A stretch of DNA of 61,255 nucleotides, taken from assembly GCA_937892955.1 (NCBI GenBank), contig CALBKH010000094.1, positions 1-61,255 of the forward strand, read 5' to 3'. Each line of letters begins with the position of its first letter. Within the stretch, counting starts at the first letter, position 1. Positions 16,807-25,263 of the stretch are shown here, piece after piece. Origin of the DNA: an uncultured Alphaproteobacteria bacterium (GTDB lineage Bacteria; Pseudomonadota; Alphaproteobacteria; Rhizobiales; Ancalomicrobiaceae). Made by a program: the position numbers and the translations under genes. The notes beneath the pieces were generated by a model. That model made no database searches, was not told the DNA's origin, and worked only from the letters and a program-made list of their open reading frames with translations.

Positions 16807-18081
16807 TCAGAGCCTCCCCTTCTCGGCGCTGTCGCGCTCTTCGGCCGCCAGTTGGCGCAGCAGCGCTTCGGCGGTGGGGCCGGAGCGACGGGTCTTGGCG
16901 GAGCGGTGGATCTCGCGGCCGACGACGCGGACGTTGAGGTCGAGGAACTGGGTGCCCTCCCAGGGCTGCACCACCGCCTCGCGGAAGAGCCGATGGAGCG
17001 ACGCCTTGAGAATCGGCCGACCGCCGAGGCCGGCGACCGCCGAATGCAGCTGTGGTGCATGCGGCAGATTGCGCAGCGCCTCGTCGACGTCGATGGCGAG
17101 CGGTCCGCCCATGCCGACCGAGATCGCCTTCTCCACGACGACGATGTCCTTGGCGCCGGCGAGCGCATTCCTCAGCGCGGCGGAGGGGAAGGGCCGGTAG
17201 GAGACGATGGTGACGAGGCCGATCGGGTAGCCCTCGTCGCGCATCTCGTCGATCGTGTCCTTGATGGTGCCGCAGACCGAGCCCATGGCGACGACGATGG
17301 TCTCGGCGTCCTGGGTGCGATAGGTGCGGACGAGGCCGCCGGAGTCGCGTCCGAAACGGGTGCGGTACTCGCCGGCGACCTTGGTGATCAACCGGAGCGC
17401 CTGGGTCTGCTTGTAGTGGGCGAGGTACTTCACCTCGGTGAAGGCCTCGGGGCCGACCATGGCGCCGATCGAGGCGGGCTCGTCGGGATCGAGCACCTGG
17501 ACCGGCTCGTAGGACGGCAGGAAGGCGTCGACGTTGTCCTGGTCGGGGATGTCGACCCGCTCCACCGCATGGGTGAGGATGAAGCCGTCGACGTTGACCA
17601 TCACCGGCATCGACAGTTCCTCGGCGATGCGGAAGGCCTGGATGTGGAGATCGACCGCCTCCTGGTTGGTCTCGGCGAAGAGCTGGAGCCAGCCGGCGTC
17701 GCGCACCGCCATGGCGTCGGAATGGTCGTTCCAGATGTTGATCGGCGCACCGATGGCGCGGTTGCCGAGCGTCATGACGATCGGCAGGCCGAGGCCGGCG
17801 GCGTTGTAGACCGCTTCCATCATGAACAGCAGGCCCTGCGAGGCGGTGGCGGTGTAGGCGCGTGCACCGGCGGCCGAGGCGCCGATGGCCACCGACAGGG
17901 CGGCGAACTCGCTCTCGACGTTGATGAACTCGCAATTCGTGAGGCTGCCGTCCTTCACCAGGTCACCGAGGCCCTCGACGATGTGGGTCTGCGGCGTGAT
18001 CGGATAGGCGCAGATCACCTCGGGGCGACACAGGGCGATGCCTTCGGCCATCGCCTTGGAGCCTTCGATCTGTTTCAGCAT
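16807..18081 (-). CDS. 2-oxoacid:acceptor oxidoreductase, alpha subunit
   Basis: A 424-residue PorA-like subunit with the pyrimidine-binding transketolase domain first (AYPITPQTHIVE near residue 25; NVESEFAALS near 55). A transketolase C-terminal-like domain comes last. The start at 18081 gives the family N terminus (MLKQIEGSKAMAEG). It lies between the gamma and beta genes in a tight same-strand operon, with 11 and 3 bp gaps. Confidence 0.87.
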   Translation of the reverse strand: MLKQIEGSKAMAEGIALCRPEVICAYPITPQTHIVEGLGDLVKDGSLTNCEFINVESEFAALSVAIGASAAGARAYTATASQGLLFMMEAVYNAAGLGLPIVMTLGNRAIGAPINIWNDHSDAMAVRDAGWLQLFAETNQEAVDLHIQAFRIAEELSMPVMVNVDGFILTHAVERVDIPDQDNVDAFLPSYEPVQVLDPDEPASIGAMVGPEAFTEVKYLAHYKQTQALRLITKVAGEYRTRFGRDSGGLVRTYRTQDAETIVVAMGSVCGTIKDTIDEMRDEGYPIGLVTIVSYRPFPSAALRNALAGAKDIVVVEKAISVGMGGPLAIDVDEALRNLPHAPQLHSAVAGLGGRPILKASLHRLFREAVVQPWEGTQFLDLNVRVVGREIHRSAKTRRSGPTAEALLRQLAAEERDSAEKGRL

Positions 18082-18092
18082 CGACGTCTTCC

Positions 18093-18692
18093 TCAGAGAG
18101 TGGCGGCGTGGTCGCCGACGCCGGCGGCGTGTTCGGTGGCGACGACGTGGACGTGGGCTTCTTCCGCCGCGGCGATGTTGACGGCGCCGATGCGGCCCGG
18201 GAAAGCCTCCTCGATGGCGTGGCGGACGCTGTCGAAGCGGACGAGTTCGGTCAGCGCGGCGAAGGCGCCGAGGAGGGCGGCGTTGGGCAGGGGTCGGCCG
18301 ACATGGCGCTTGGCGATGTCGCTCGCCGGCACCGTCACCGCATGGCCGGGCGGCAGGCGGCGGGCGACCTCCTCGATCTCCAGTTCGGCGAAGCTCTTGT
18401 GGCTGTTGACGATGAGGAAGCCCTTCGGCTTCAGGCCGGCGAAGACGTCGACCACCTTGAACAGGGTCGGATCCTGGACGATCAGGCAATCCGGCTCGGT
18501 GACCGGTTCGCGCAGGCGGATCTCGCGGTCGGCGATGCGGCAGAAGGCGACGACGGGCGCACCGGTGCGCTCCGAGCCGAAGCTCGGAAAGGCCTGGGCG
18601 TGGCGCCCCTCCTGGAACGCTGCGACCGACAACATCTCGGCGGCGGTCACCACACCTTGACCACCACGTCCGTGGACGCGGACTTCGAACAT
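18093..18692 (-). CDS. 2-oxoacid:acceptor oxidoreductase, gamma subunit
   Basis: A 199-residue PorG-like subunit that carries CoA-binding elements. The family N terminus FEVRVHGRGGQGVVTAAEML is complete, which fixes the ATG at 18692 behind a CGGAGG ribosome site. It is first in the four-gene operon and divergent from the IclR regulator, so the promoter should lie in 18693-19003. Confidence 0.86.
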   Translation of the reverse strand: MFEVRVHGRGGQGVVTAAEMLSVAAFQEGRHAQAFPSFGSERTGAPVVAFCRIADREIRLREPVTEPDCLIVQDPTLFKVVDVFAGLKPKGFLIVNSHKSFAELEIEEVARRLPPGHAVTVPASDIAKRHVGRPLPNAALLGAFAALTELVRFDSVRHAIEEAFPGRIGAVNIAAAEEAHVHVVATEHAAGVGDHAATL

Positions 18693-19003
18693 GGAACGGT
18701 TTCCTCCGGTGTTCTTCGGAATCGGCGCATTTCGACGCGCGACACCTTCGTCCTCACGACAGTCCGAGACATTGAGATTTCTCAACGGCGGTTACCGTGC
18801 GATCCCTTGATCCACGAGAGAAATGTCGCGTTCGCGATGCGAACACCCCTCCGCCCGCGGCTTTCGCCGCGCGACGATTCGGGGTCGAACACGGCCGTCG
18901 GCGAATCTCCCGCATTTTCGATGGTATCCGATCGGCTCGGTCTGGACAGGCGTCTTTCACCGTGTACGTTTTCGAACGAAGTGTTCGCCATACGGACGAA
19001 GCC
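18693..19003. promoter_or_regulatory. divergent promoter region, 2-oxoacid oxidoreductase operon / IclR gene
   Basis: A 311-bp gap without a gene. An inverted CGAAC (18973-18977) / GTTCG (18983-18987) pair sits close to the IclR start. The same GTTCG core recurs three times before the pcaF gene, which suggests a site for the adjacent IclR protein. I could not place a convincing -35/-10 pair. Confidence 0.5.
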
Positions 19004-19768
19004 ATGCCCGCCCGCATCGAGACCGTCGCCTCCTTCGCCAAGGGGCTCGACGTCATCCGCTCCTTCGGCGTCGACGCACGCCGCCAGACGATCACCGAGG
19101 TCGCGGCGCGAACGGGCATGACCCGTGCCGGCGCCCGTCGCTTCCTGCACACCCTGGTGGAGGAGGGCTACGCGCGCTCCGACGGCAAGCACTTCGAACT
19201 CACCGCCCGCGTCCTCGAACTCGGCAACGCCTACATCTCCGGCATGACCGAACTCGAGACGGTGCGCGACATCCTGCAGGATCTGACGCGGGAGCTCGGC
19301 GAATCGGCCTCGGCCGCCACTCTCGACGGACCGGACATCATCTATGTCGCCCGCTCGCCGGCGCGCCACCGGCTGATGACCATCGGCCTCGCCGTCGGCA
19401 CCCGCCTGCCCGCCCACGCCACCTCGATGGGACAGGCGATCCTGGCGCAACTGAGCCAGAACGAATTCGACCGGTTCATGAAGGAATCGAAGCTCGAGAA
19501 GCTCACCGAGCGGACGCTGACCAGCCGCGAGGCGCTGCGCGCTCGGCTCGCCGAGATCCGCGAGCAGGGCTATGCGGTGGTGTCGGAGGAACTCGAGGTC
19601 GGCGTACGCTCGATCGCCGTCGCCATCCCGGGCCGACCGGCCAACGCGCGGCTCGCGATCAACATCTCGGCCCAGGCCGGCCGCATCGGCTCGCAAGAAA
19701 TGGTGGCGACCTTCCTGCCGCATCTGAAGCGGGCGGCGGCCCAGATCGCCATGGGCGCGGCGCGCTGA
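19004..19768 (+). CDS. IclR-family transcriptional regulator, PcaR/PobR-like
   Basis: A 254-residue regulator. An N-terminal winged helix (ASFAKGLDVIRSFG, then AARTGMTRAGARRFLHTL as recognition region) is followed by an IclR effector domain from about residue 80 with the family's YVARSPARHRLMT and LPAHATSMGQAIL segments. The PcaR/PcaU/PobR branch, which controls beta-ketoadipate pathway genes, has this architecture. The gene lies between the divergent 2-oxoacid oxidoreductase operon and the convergent pcaF, so it probably controls one or both. Start ATG 19004 matches the family N terminus. Confidence 0.85.
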   Translation: MPARIETVASFAKGLDVIRSFGVDARRQTITEVAARTGMTRAGARRFLHTLVEEGYARSDGKHFELTARVLELGNAYISGMTELETVRDILQDLTRELGESASAATLDGPDIIYVARSPARHRLMTIGLAVGTRLPAHATSMGQAILAQLSQNEFDRFMKESKLEKLTERTLTSREALRARLAEIREQGYAVVSEELEVGVRSIAVAIPGRPANARLAINISAQAGRIGSQEMVATFLPHLKRAAAQIAMGAAR

Positions 19769-19797
19769 CCGGCGCCGCGACCTCCTCGCATCACCCA

Positions 19798-19842
19798 GGA
19801 CTCACGAAGTCTCGAACGGGCCGAAACTCCGTGAGTTCGGTT
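19798..19842. terminator. hairpin between convergent IclR and pcaF genes
   Basis: ACTCACGAAGT (19801-19811) and ACTCCGTGAGT (19827-19837) pair with one mismatch. On the minus strand the structure directly follows the pcaF stop, which reads GGTATGA, the same end motif seen in the palindromic elements at 26031, 37834, 50398 and 56379. It is likely a bidirectional terminator and may be a diverged single-hairpin relative of that family. Confidence 0.5.
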
Positions 19843-21045
19843 TCATACCCGTTCCAACGCCACCGCGATGCCCTGGCCGACGCCGATGCACATGGTGGAG
19901 AGCGACCAGCGCCCGCCGACGAGGCCGAGTTCGAGCGCCGCGGTGCCGGTGATGCGGGCCCCCGACATGCCGAGCGGATGGCCCAGCGCGATGGCGCCGC
20001 CGTTGCGGTTGACCCGCGGATCGTCGTCGGCGATGCCGAGATCGCGCAGGGTGGCGAGGCCCTGGGCGGCGAAGGCCTCGTTGAGCTCGATCACCGCGAG
20101 ATCGTCGGCGGTGAGCCCGAGGCGGGCGAGGAGCTTCTTCGACGCCGGCGCCGGTCCGATCCCCATGATGCGCGGCGGCACGCCGGCGGTGGCGCCGCCG
20201 GCGACGCGGGCGATCGGGGTGAGGCCGTGCTTCGCCGCCGCCGCCTCGGAGGCGACGATCAGCGCGGCGGCGCCGTCGTTGACGCCCGATGCGTTGCCGG
20301 CGGTGACCGAACCGCCCTTGCGGAACGGCGTCGGCAGGCCGGCGAGCACGTCCAGAGTGGTGGCGCGCGGGTGCTCGTCACGGTCGACGACGATCGGATC
20401 TCCCTTGCGGCGGGGGATGACGACGGGGACGATCTCGCGGCCGAAGCGGCCGTTTGCTTGCGCGGCGGCGGCCTTTTCCTGCGAGCGTAGGGCGAAGAGG
20501 TCCTGATCGGTGCGGGAGATCGAGAAATCGTCGGCGACGTTCTCGGCGGTCTCGGGCATCGAATCGATGCCGTACTGCGCCTTCATCACGGGATTGACGA
20601 AGCGCCAACCGATGGTGGTGTCGTGGATCTCGGCGGCGCGCGAGAAGGGGCTCTCCGCCTTGGGCATCACGAAGGGGGCGCGCGACATGCTCTCGACGCC
20701 GCCGGCGATCATCAGATCGGCCTCGCCGGCGCGGATGGCGCGGGCCGCCATGATCACCGCGTCCATGCCGGAGCCGCAGAGGCGGTTGACCGTCGTCCCC
20801 GAGACGGAGATCGGCAGGCCGGCGAGCAGCGAACACATGCGCGCGACGTTGCGGTTGTCCTCGCCCGCCTGATTGGCGCAGCCGTAGATCACGTCGTCGA
20901 CCGCGGCGAAGTCGAGGCCGGGATGGCGATCGAGCAACGCCTTCAGCGGCACCGCGCCGAGATCGTCGGTGCGGACGCCGGAGAGCGCGCCGCCGTAGCG
21001 TCCGATCGGTGTGCGGACGTAGTCGCAGATGAAGGCCTCGGCCAT
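19843..21045 (-). CDS. pcaF: 3-oxoadipyl-CoA thiolase
   Basis: A 400-residue thiolase. The N terminus (FICDYVRTPIGRYGG then VIYGCANQAGEDNRN) is characteristic of PcaF/PaaJ, which cleaves 3-oxoadipyl-CoA to succinyl-CoA and acetyl-CoA. The catalytic Cys is in NRLCGSGMD near residue 90. The GHP His (IALGHPLGMSG) and the C-terminal Cys (STMCIGVGQG) are present. No pcaIJ or ring-cleavage gene is in the window. It may be regulated by the convergent IclR gene, given three GTTCGA boxes upstream. Confidence 0.88.
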   Translation of the reverse strand: MAEAFICDYVRTPIGRYGGALSGVRTDDLGAVPLKALLDRHPGLDFAAVDDVIYGCANQAGEDNRNVARMCSLLAGLPISVSGTTVNRLCGSGMDAVIMAARAIRAGEADLMIAGGVESMSRAPFVMPKAESPFSRAAEIHDTTIGWRFVNPVMKAQYGIDSMPETAENVADDFSISRTDQDLFALRSQEKAAAAQANGRFGREIVPVVIPRRKGDPIVVDRDEHPRATTLDVLAGLPTPFRKGGSVTAGNASGVNDGAAALIVASEAAAAKHGLTPIARVAGGATAGVPPRIMGIGPAPASKKLLARLGLTADDLAVIELNEAFAAQGLATLRDLGIADDDPRVNRNGGAIALGHPLGMSGARITGTAALELGLVGGRWSLSTMCIGVGQGIAVALERV

Positions 21046-21503
21046 GCCGCCCTCTCCCCTTTCGCCCCTCGGTCGGCGCGTCCGCGAGGCGAAGCGCTCG
21101 CAGACGGGCCGTCGTCGGTCTCGGGGCCGTCCGCCCCGCTCGCCGCGATCATTCCGATCGACCGGGGGTTCGACAACGACGATGTTCGAATTTCGGCCGG
21201 TTGTTCGACATGCGTACGTACGGATCATGCGGCTCCGGATCCGAGGCGGCGAGCCGGCGCGGCGCGGCGCGGCGGCGCGGCGGCATAGCGGCCCGGCGGC
21301 TGGGCGGCGCGGGGGCCCGGCGGCATAGCGGCGGGGCGGCGGGCGGCGGGCGGCGGAGCGAAAGATGCCCGGGGCGGGCGCACGCGTGCGACGCGCGCGG
21401 CCGGGAACGCGGCCGCCGGAGAGCGGTGCGACGGGTCACGAGGGAAGAAGGGGAAGGTCGGGGAGACGCGGGGTGGGGCTGACCCGCGCGCCTCCCCGAC
21501 CGC
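21046..21503. promoter_or_regulatory. 458-bp gap: pcaF promoter with GTTCGA boxes, G+C-rich repeat tract, terminator
   Basis: Three GTTCGA boxes lie at 21168-21173, 21184-21189 and 21203-21208. PcaR-type IclR sites in pseudomonads contain this hexamer, so they are operator candidates for pcaF. Next is a low-complexity G+C tract (about 21240-21360) in which CGGCATAGCGGC recurs 40 bp apart. The last 50 bp hold the terminator of the iron-type ABC operon. No credible gene is seen. Confidence 0.5.
21456..21501 (-). terminator. terminator of the FecCD-type ABC operon
   Basis: GGTCGGGGAG (21456-21465) is exactly complementary to CTCCCCGACC (21492-21501), with an inner CGCGGG/CCCGCG stem. It lies 2 bp past the ATPase stop. 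On the minus strand it is followed by TTCCCCTTCTTCCC, a T-rich tail, which fits intrinsic termination. Confidence 0.65.
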
Positions 21504-22301
21504 TCAGGCGCGGCCGCCAGGGGCGGCGGCGGCCGGCCGAGAGATGCCCGCGGCGAGGGCGCCGAGGGGGGTGACGGTGGGCAGAGCCTCGTCGTCGAGG
21601 GTGATGCGGGCGGTGACGCCCCACACTTCGGCGAGAAGGCCGTCGTCGATCACCGCATGGGGAGGGCCGCAGCGGCGAAGCCGGCCATCGTGGAGAACGG
21701 CGAGGCGATCGGCGAAGCGGGCGGCGGCGTTGAGATCGTGCAGGGTGACGATGGTGGTCAGGCCGCGGGAGCGCGTCTCGCGGCGGACGAGATCGAGGAG
21801 GTGAAGCTGGTTCCTGAGATCGAGGGCGCTGGTCGGCTCGTCGAGGAAGATCACCCTCGGCTCGCGGGCGAGCACCTGGGCGAAATGGACGAGCTGTCGC
21901 TGTCCGCCGGAGAGTTCGCCGATGTGGGCCTCGGCGAGATGGGCGACGCCGACGACGTCGAGGGCGCGCGAGGCGGCGGCGAGATCGCCTTCCGACACCT
22001 TGACCCCGAGCCGCGACAGGCGGCCGAGCAGCACCACCTCGAAGACGGTGAGCGCGGCGCGCGCGGCGGTGTCCTGCGGCATGTAGCCGATCACCTCGCG
22101 GGGCGTCGCCGCATGGTCGCCGAAGCGCACGCGGCCCCGGTGCGGGAGCATGCCGCAGAGCGTCTTCAGGAGCGTCGTCTTGCCCGAACCGTTGGGTCCG
22201 ACCAGCGCCGTCACCGTGCCCGGTTCGGCGGAGAAGTCGAGACCGTGGAGAATGTCGCGTCCGCCGAGACGGACGCCGAGATCGTCGGCCGTGATCCTCA
22301 C
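21504..22301 (-). CDS. ABC transporter ATP-binding protein, FecE/BtuD type
   Basis: A 265-residue ATPase for siderophore, heme, cobalamin or related import. Walker A is GPNGSGKTT, the signature is LSGGQRQLV, Walker B is VIFLDEP, and the H-loop is VTLHDLN. It starts at GTG overlapping the permease stop by four bases. The last 30 residues are Ala/Pro-rich and probably disordered. It is third in the binding-protein/permease/ATPase operon. Confidence 0.87.
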   Translation of the reverse strand: MRITADDLGVRLGGRDILHGLDFSAEPGTVTALVGPNGSGKTTLLKTLCGMLPHRGRVRFGDHAATPREVIGYMPQDTAARAALTVFEVVLLGRLSRLGVKVSEGDLAAASRALDVVGVAHLAEAHIGELSGGQRQLVHFAQVLAREPRVIFLDEPTSALDLRNQLHLLDLVRRETRSRGLTTIVTLHDLNAAARFADRLAVLHDGRLRRCGPPHAVIDDGLLAEVWGVTARITLDDEALPTVTPLGALAAGISRPAAAAPGGRA

Positions 22302-23347
22302 CAGAAGGCCCTCCGTGTGCGCATCACCAGGAAGAGGAAGAAGGGGACGCCGATCAGCGCCGTGACGATGCCGATCGGAAAGATCGCGCCGGGCACCACC
22401 GACTTGGAGACGATCGAGGCCGCGGACAGGACGAGCGCACCGCACAGCGCCGCACCCGGCAGGAAGAAGCGTTGGTCCTCGCCGATGGTCATGCGCGCCA
22501 CGTGCGGGGCGACGATGCCGACGAAGCCGATGGTGCCGACGAAGGCGACCGCGGCGGCCGTCAGCACCGAGACCACCGCCAGCGAGCGCATCCTCAGCCG
22601 CGCCACGTCGACGCCGAGGGCGCGGGCCTTCTCGTCGCCGAGCTTCAGCGCGGTGAGTTTCCAGGCGTCGAGAGCGAGGATCGGCAGCATCACCGCGACG
22701 AGACCGGTGACGATCGCAAGCCGGCCCCAGGTGGCCCGCGTCAGACTGCCGAAGAGCCAGAAGACGATCTCGGCCAGCGCCTCGGGCGAGGCGATGAACT
22801 GCAACAGCGAGGTCAGTGCCTGGAACAGGAAGAGCAGGGCGACGCCGGCGAGGACCAGACCCTCCGGCGTCGAGCCGCGCGCCCGCCCGAGCCCCCAGAC
22901 CAGGGAGGAGGCGAGCGAGGCGAAGAGGAAGGCGGCGAGCGGGATCGCCTCCGCCTCGGGCAGCGGCAGCACCGCGCCGAAGACGATGACCAGAGCCGCA
23001 CCGAAGCCGGCGCCCGACGCCACACCGAGCGTGTAGCCGGAGGCGAGCGGGTTCGCCAGGATCGTCTGCATCACCGCCCCGGTGAGACCGAGCGCCGCCC
23101 CGACCACCAGCGCCATCGACGCCACCGGCAGACGGATCGACCAGACGATGGTGTCGACGGTGCGATCCTCGGCGAGGCGCAGGATCGAGCGAGCCACCGT
23201 CCACGGCGACAGGAACGCCGGGCCGGTGGCCACGTCGACGACGAAGGCGACGACGATCAGGGCGAAGACCACGCCGAGGGTGGCCCGGCGGCGACGGGCG
23301 AGCCGCCGCCAGGCTTCCGCGTGGTCCGGGGCGGCGACGCCGCTCAT
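22298..23347 (-). CDS. ABC transporter permease, FecCD family
   Basis: A 349-residue integral membrane protein with about ten spans. Family segments RLPVASMALVVGAALGLTGAVMQ, ANPLASGYTLGVASGAGFGA and FVGTIGFVGIVAPHVAR (written piecewise) identify BtuC/FecCD permeases. A single permease gene means a homodimeric channel. The start overlaps the binding-protein stop (ATGA). The substrate is likely an iron chelate or cofactor, but the exact one is not determined. Confidence 0.88.
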   Translation of the reverse strand: MSGVAAPDHAEAWRRLARRRRATLGVVFALIVVAFVVDVATGPAFLSPWTVARSILRLAEDRTVDTIVWSIRLPVASMALVVGAALGLTGAVMQTILANPLASGYTLGVASGAGFGAALVIVFGAVLPLPEAEAIPLAAFLFASLASSLVWGLGRARGSTPEGLVLAGVALLFLFQALTSLLQFIASPEALAEIVFWLFGSLTRATWGRLAIVTGLVAVMLPILALDAWKLTALKLGDEKARALGVDVARLRMRSLAVVSVLTAAAVAFVGTIGFVGIVAPHVARMTIGEDQRFFLPGAALCGALVLSAASIVSKSVVPGAIFPIGIVTALIGVPFFLFLVMRTRRAFW

Positions 23348-24459
23348 GCGAGCGACGCCATCCAGGTGCCGGAGAAGGGCACCGGCAGGTACTTCGCGTG
23401 GTACTCGGCGAAGGACTTCACCGGATCGACGTCGGCGAAGGCGGCCGGATAGAGCCGCTTGGCGATGTACTGCATCGCAACGTAGTCGAAGAGGGTGCGG
23501 GCGAGGCCGTGCTCGATGGCGTGGATCTCGCCCGATTTCACCGCCTTCAGACCCGCCCAGCCGGGCCGTGCGGCATAGGGCGCCAGCGTCTTGCGGGTGG
23601 TGGCGAGGTCGGTGTCGTAGCCGGTCTTCACCGCGTTCGGCCGGTTCACCCAGGACGATCCGGCGATGAAGACGAAGTCGGGATCTGCGGCCAGCACCAT
23701 CTCGGGGTTGAGCGGCCCCCAGGGTCCCGGCAGCTTGCCCTCGGCGATGTTCTCGGCGCCGAGCAGAGTGGCGATCTTGCCCCACATGGTGCCGGAATAG
23801 GAGTTGCCGATCTTCTCGGCGCCGTCGCGGCCGAGTTCGAAATGGATCTTCGGCTTCACCTTCGGGGCGGCGGCGGCGATGCGGTCCATGATGTCGCGGT
23901 AGCGGGTCTCGTAGAGGCTCGCCAGTTCCTCGGCCCGCGCCTCGGCGCCCATCACCGCGCCGATCGCCCGGGTCGAGGCGAGATGGCGGTCGAGGAGCTG
24001 GGCGTTGTAGTCGACGACGACGATCGGGATACCCGCCGCCTCGAGCTGGGCGCGCTGGGTCTCCAGCACCTTCCAGCCCCATTCGGCGAGGAACAGCACG
24101 TCGGGCTCGAGCGCGATCACCTTCTCGACGTTGAACGAGTTCTCGTCGGTGTTGCCGATCTCGGGCATCGCCGCGAGGTTCGGAATGATCGGCTTGTATT
24201 TGGCGAAGATCGCCGGACGCCAACCCTCCCAGAGGCTGCGCGACATGCCGACGACGCGCTTCCAGCCGTCGACGCCGGAGACGGCGGTGAATTCCTCGAA
24301 GTTGAAGTTGACGACGACGCGCTCGACCCTGGTCGGCACCTCGACCTTGCGGCCGAGGGCATCGACGACGGTGCGGGTGGCGGCGTGAGCGCGGCGGGAA
24401 AGGGCCGGCAGTGCGGCGAGGCCGGCGGCGCCGGCGAGAAGCGAACGACGGGTGATCAT
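23344..24459 (-). CDS. periplasmic binding protein of a FecCD-type ABC transporter
   Basis: A 371-residue type III (BtuF/FepB-fold) binding protein. The N terminus TRRSLLAGAAG is a twin-arginine signal with likely cleavage after RRAHA near residue 27. VEVPTRVERVVV is the family start of the mature protein, and two lobes joined by a long helix are expected. It heads the operon with the permease and ATPase. No TonB-dependent receptor is nearby, so the ligand (siderophore, heme, cobalamin or molybdate-like) is open. Confidence 0.85.
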   Translation of the reverse strand: MITRRSLLAGAAGLAALPALSRRAHAATRTVVDALGRKVEVPTRVERVVVNFNFEEFTAVSGVDGWKRVVGMSRSLWEGWRPAIFAKYKPIIPNLAAMPEIGNTDENSFNVEKVIALEPDVLFLAEWGWKVLETQRAQLEAAGIPIVVVDYNAQLLDRHLASTRAIGAVMGAEARAEELASLYETRYRDIMDRIAAAAPKVKPKIHFELGRDGAEKIGNSYSGTMWGKIATLLGAENIAEGKLPGPWGPLNPEMVLAADPDFVFIAGSSWVNRPNAVKTGYDTDLATTRKTLAPYAARPGWAGLKAVKSGEIHAIEHGLARTLFDYVAMQYIAKRLYPAAFADVDPVKSFAEYHAKYLPVPFSGTWMASLA

Positions 24460-24609
24460 GGGTCTGAAGTCTCTCGTCCGGATCCGCTCGGGTCGGCGCG
24501 ACGGGCATCCGACGCATCGCGAGCGCTCGGACGGTCTGTCGTCGTCACCACGGGCCGCGTGGCGGATCGATCGTGTCTGGAACGGGGGCGCGCGCGTTCG
24601 CGCGGATGG

Positions 24610-24972
24610 TCAGACGAGAGCGGGAGGAGCGCGAGCGCGGGCGCGGTCGGGCGCGCGTCGGCCGACGAGGTCACGGCTCTCGTCGGTCCACACCACGGCG
24701 AGGACGACCTCGACCGCGACCGGCAGTTCGGCCGCTTCGACCGGCGGGGCCATGCCGCCCTTGCAGACGACGTCGCAGAGGCGACAGGCCTCATCCGTTC
24801 CGGCGGGCTGGTCGGGGTCGCCGGGGCCGGCGTGGCCGCAGATCCAGGCGCCGGCGAGGGGGTCGGTGGCGGCGGCGACCATGTTGGCGCCGGCGAGGAC
24901 CGGGGCGACGATCTGCACGATCATCGCCAGCCACACGCCCAGCCAGATGGTTCGCTTGCGCAGCGACGTCAC
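24610..24972 (-). CDS. small Cys-containing membrane protein, DUF2946-like
   Basis: A protein of about 120 residues with one strong N-terminal membrane span (IWLGVWLAMIVQIVAPVLAGA). It then has a periplasmic segment with CGHAG and DEACRLCDVVCKGG, and a basic tail. The CxxC-plus-Cys pattern near a single span recalls DUF2946 proteins, which often lie beside metal-uptake genes. GTG 24972 is preceded by AAGGGGG; another in-frame GTG lies at 25008. It is upstream of and co-directional with the FecCD operon, 150 bp away. Family assignment is tentative. Confidence 0.5.
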   Translation of the reverse strand: MTSLRKRTIWLGVWLAMIVQIVAPVLAGANMVAAATDPLAGAWICGHAGPGDPDQPAGTDEACRLCDVVCKGGMAPPVEAAELPVAVEVVLAVVWTDESRDLVGRRAPDRARARAPPALV

Positions 24973-25153
24973 CGTTGCCGTTCCCCCTTCGAGGCGCCCA
25001 ATGGACACCGCTCGAACCGATTTGTCGAGGGACGTGATGTCCCGGAGGGGATCACGCGCGATCGACCGTGAGCAGCTTCCCCCGAGGGGCGAGCGACCGC
25101 ATTACCGGAAATCAACCGTTCCGCCGGCCGAACGCGCCGCGACGGCGCCGGCG

Positions 25154-25182
25154 CTTGAACCGCTTTCGCCGGCGCACCATAT
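25154..25182 (+). promoter_or_regulatory. candidate RpoH (heat-shock sigma) promoter of hsp20
   Basis: CTTGAA (25154-25159) and CCATAT (25177-25182) are separated by 17 bp. This fits the CTTGAA / CCATNT pattern of sigma-32 promoters and lies 82 bp before the hsp20 ATG. Position and target gene agree with heat-shock control; only sequence supports it. Confidence 0.5.
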
Positions 25183-25263
25183 TGCGGAAGACGGGCTCCG
25201 CCCGGGCGGTCGCTCCGGAAATGGGGGCCGTGATCGACGGTCGCTTCCGGTGAGGACCTCGTG

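Noticed and set aside
14461..18660. A 1,399-codon open frame on the plus strand
   Set aside because: It is antisense to the 2-oxoacid oxidoreductase operon, its translation is a low-complexity Arg/Gly/Asp-rich string, and the minus-strand genes have full family motifs. It is a by-product of high G+C.
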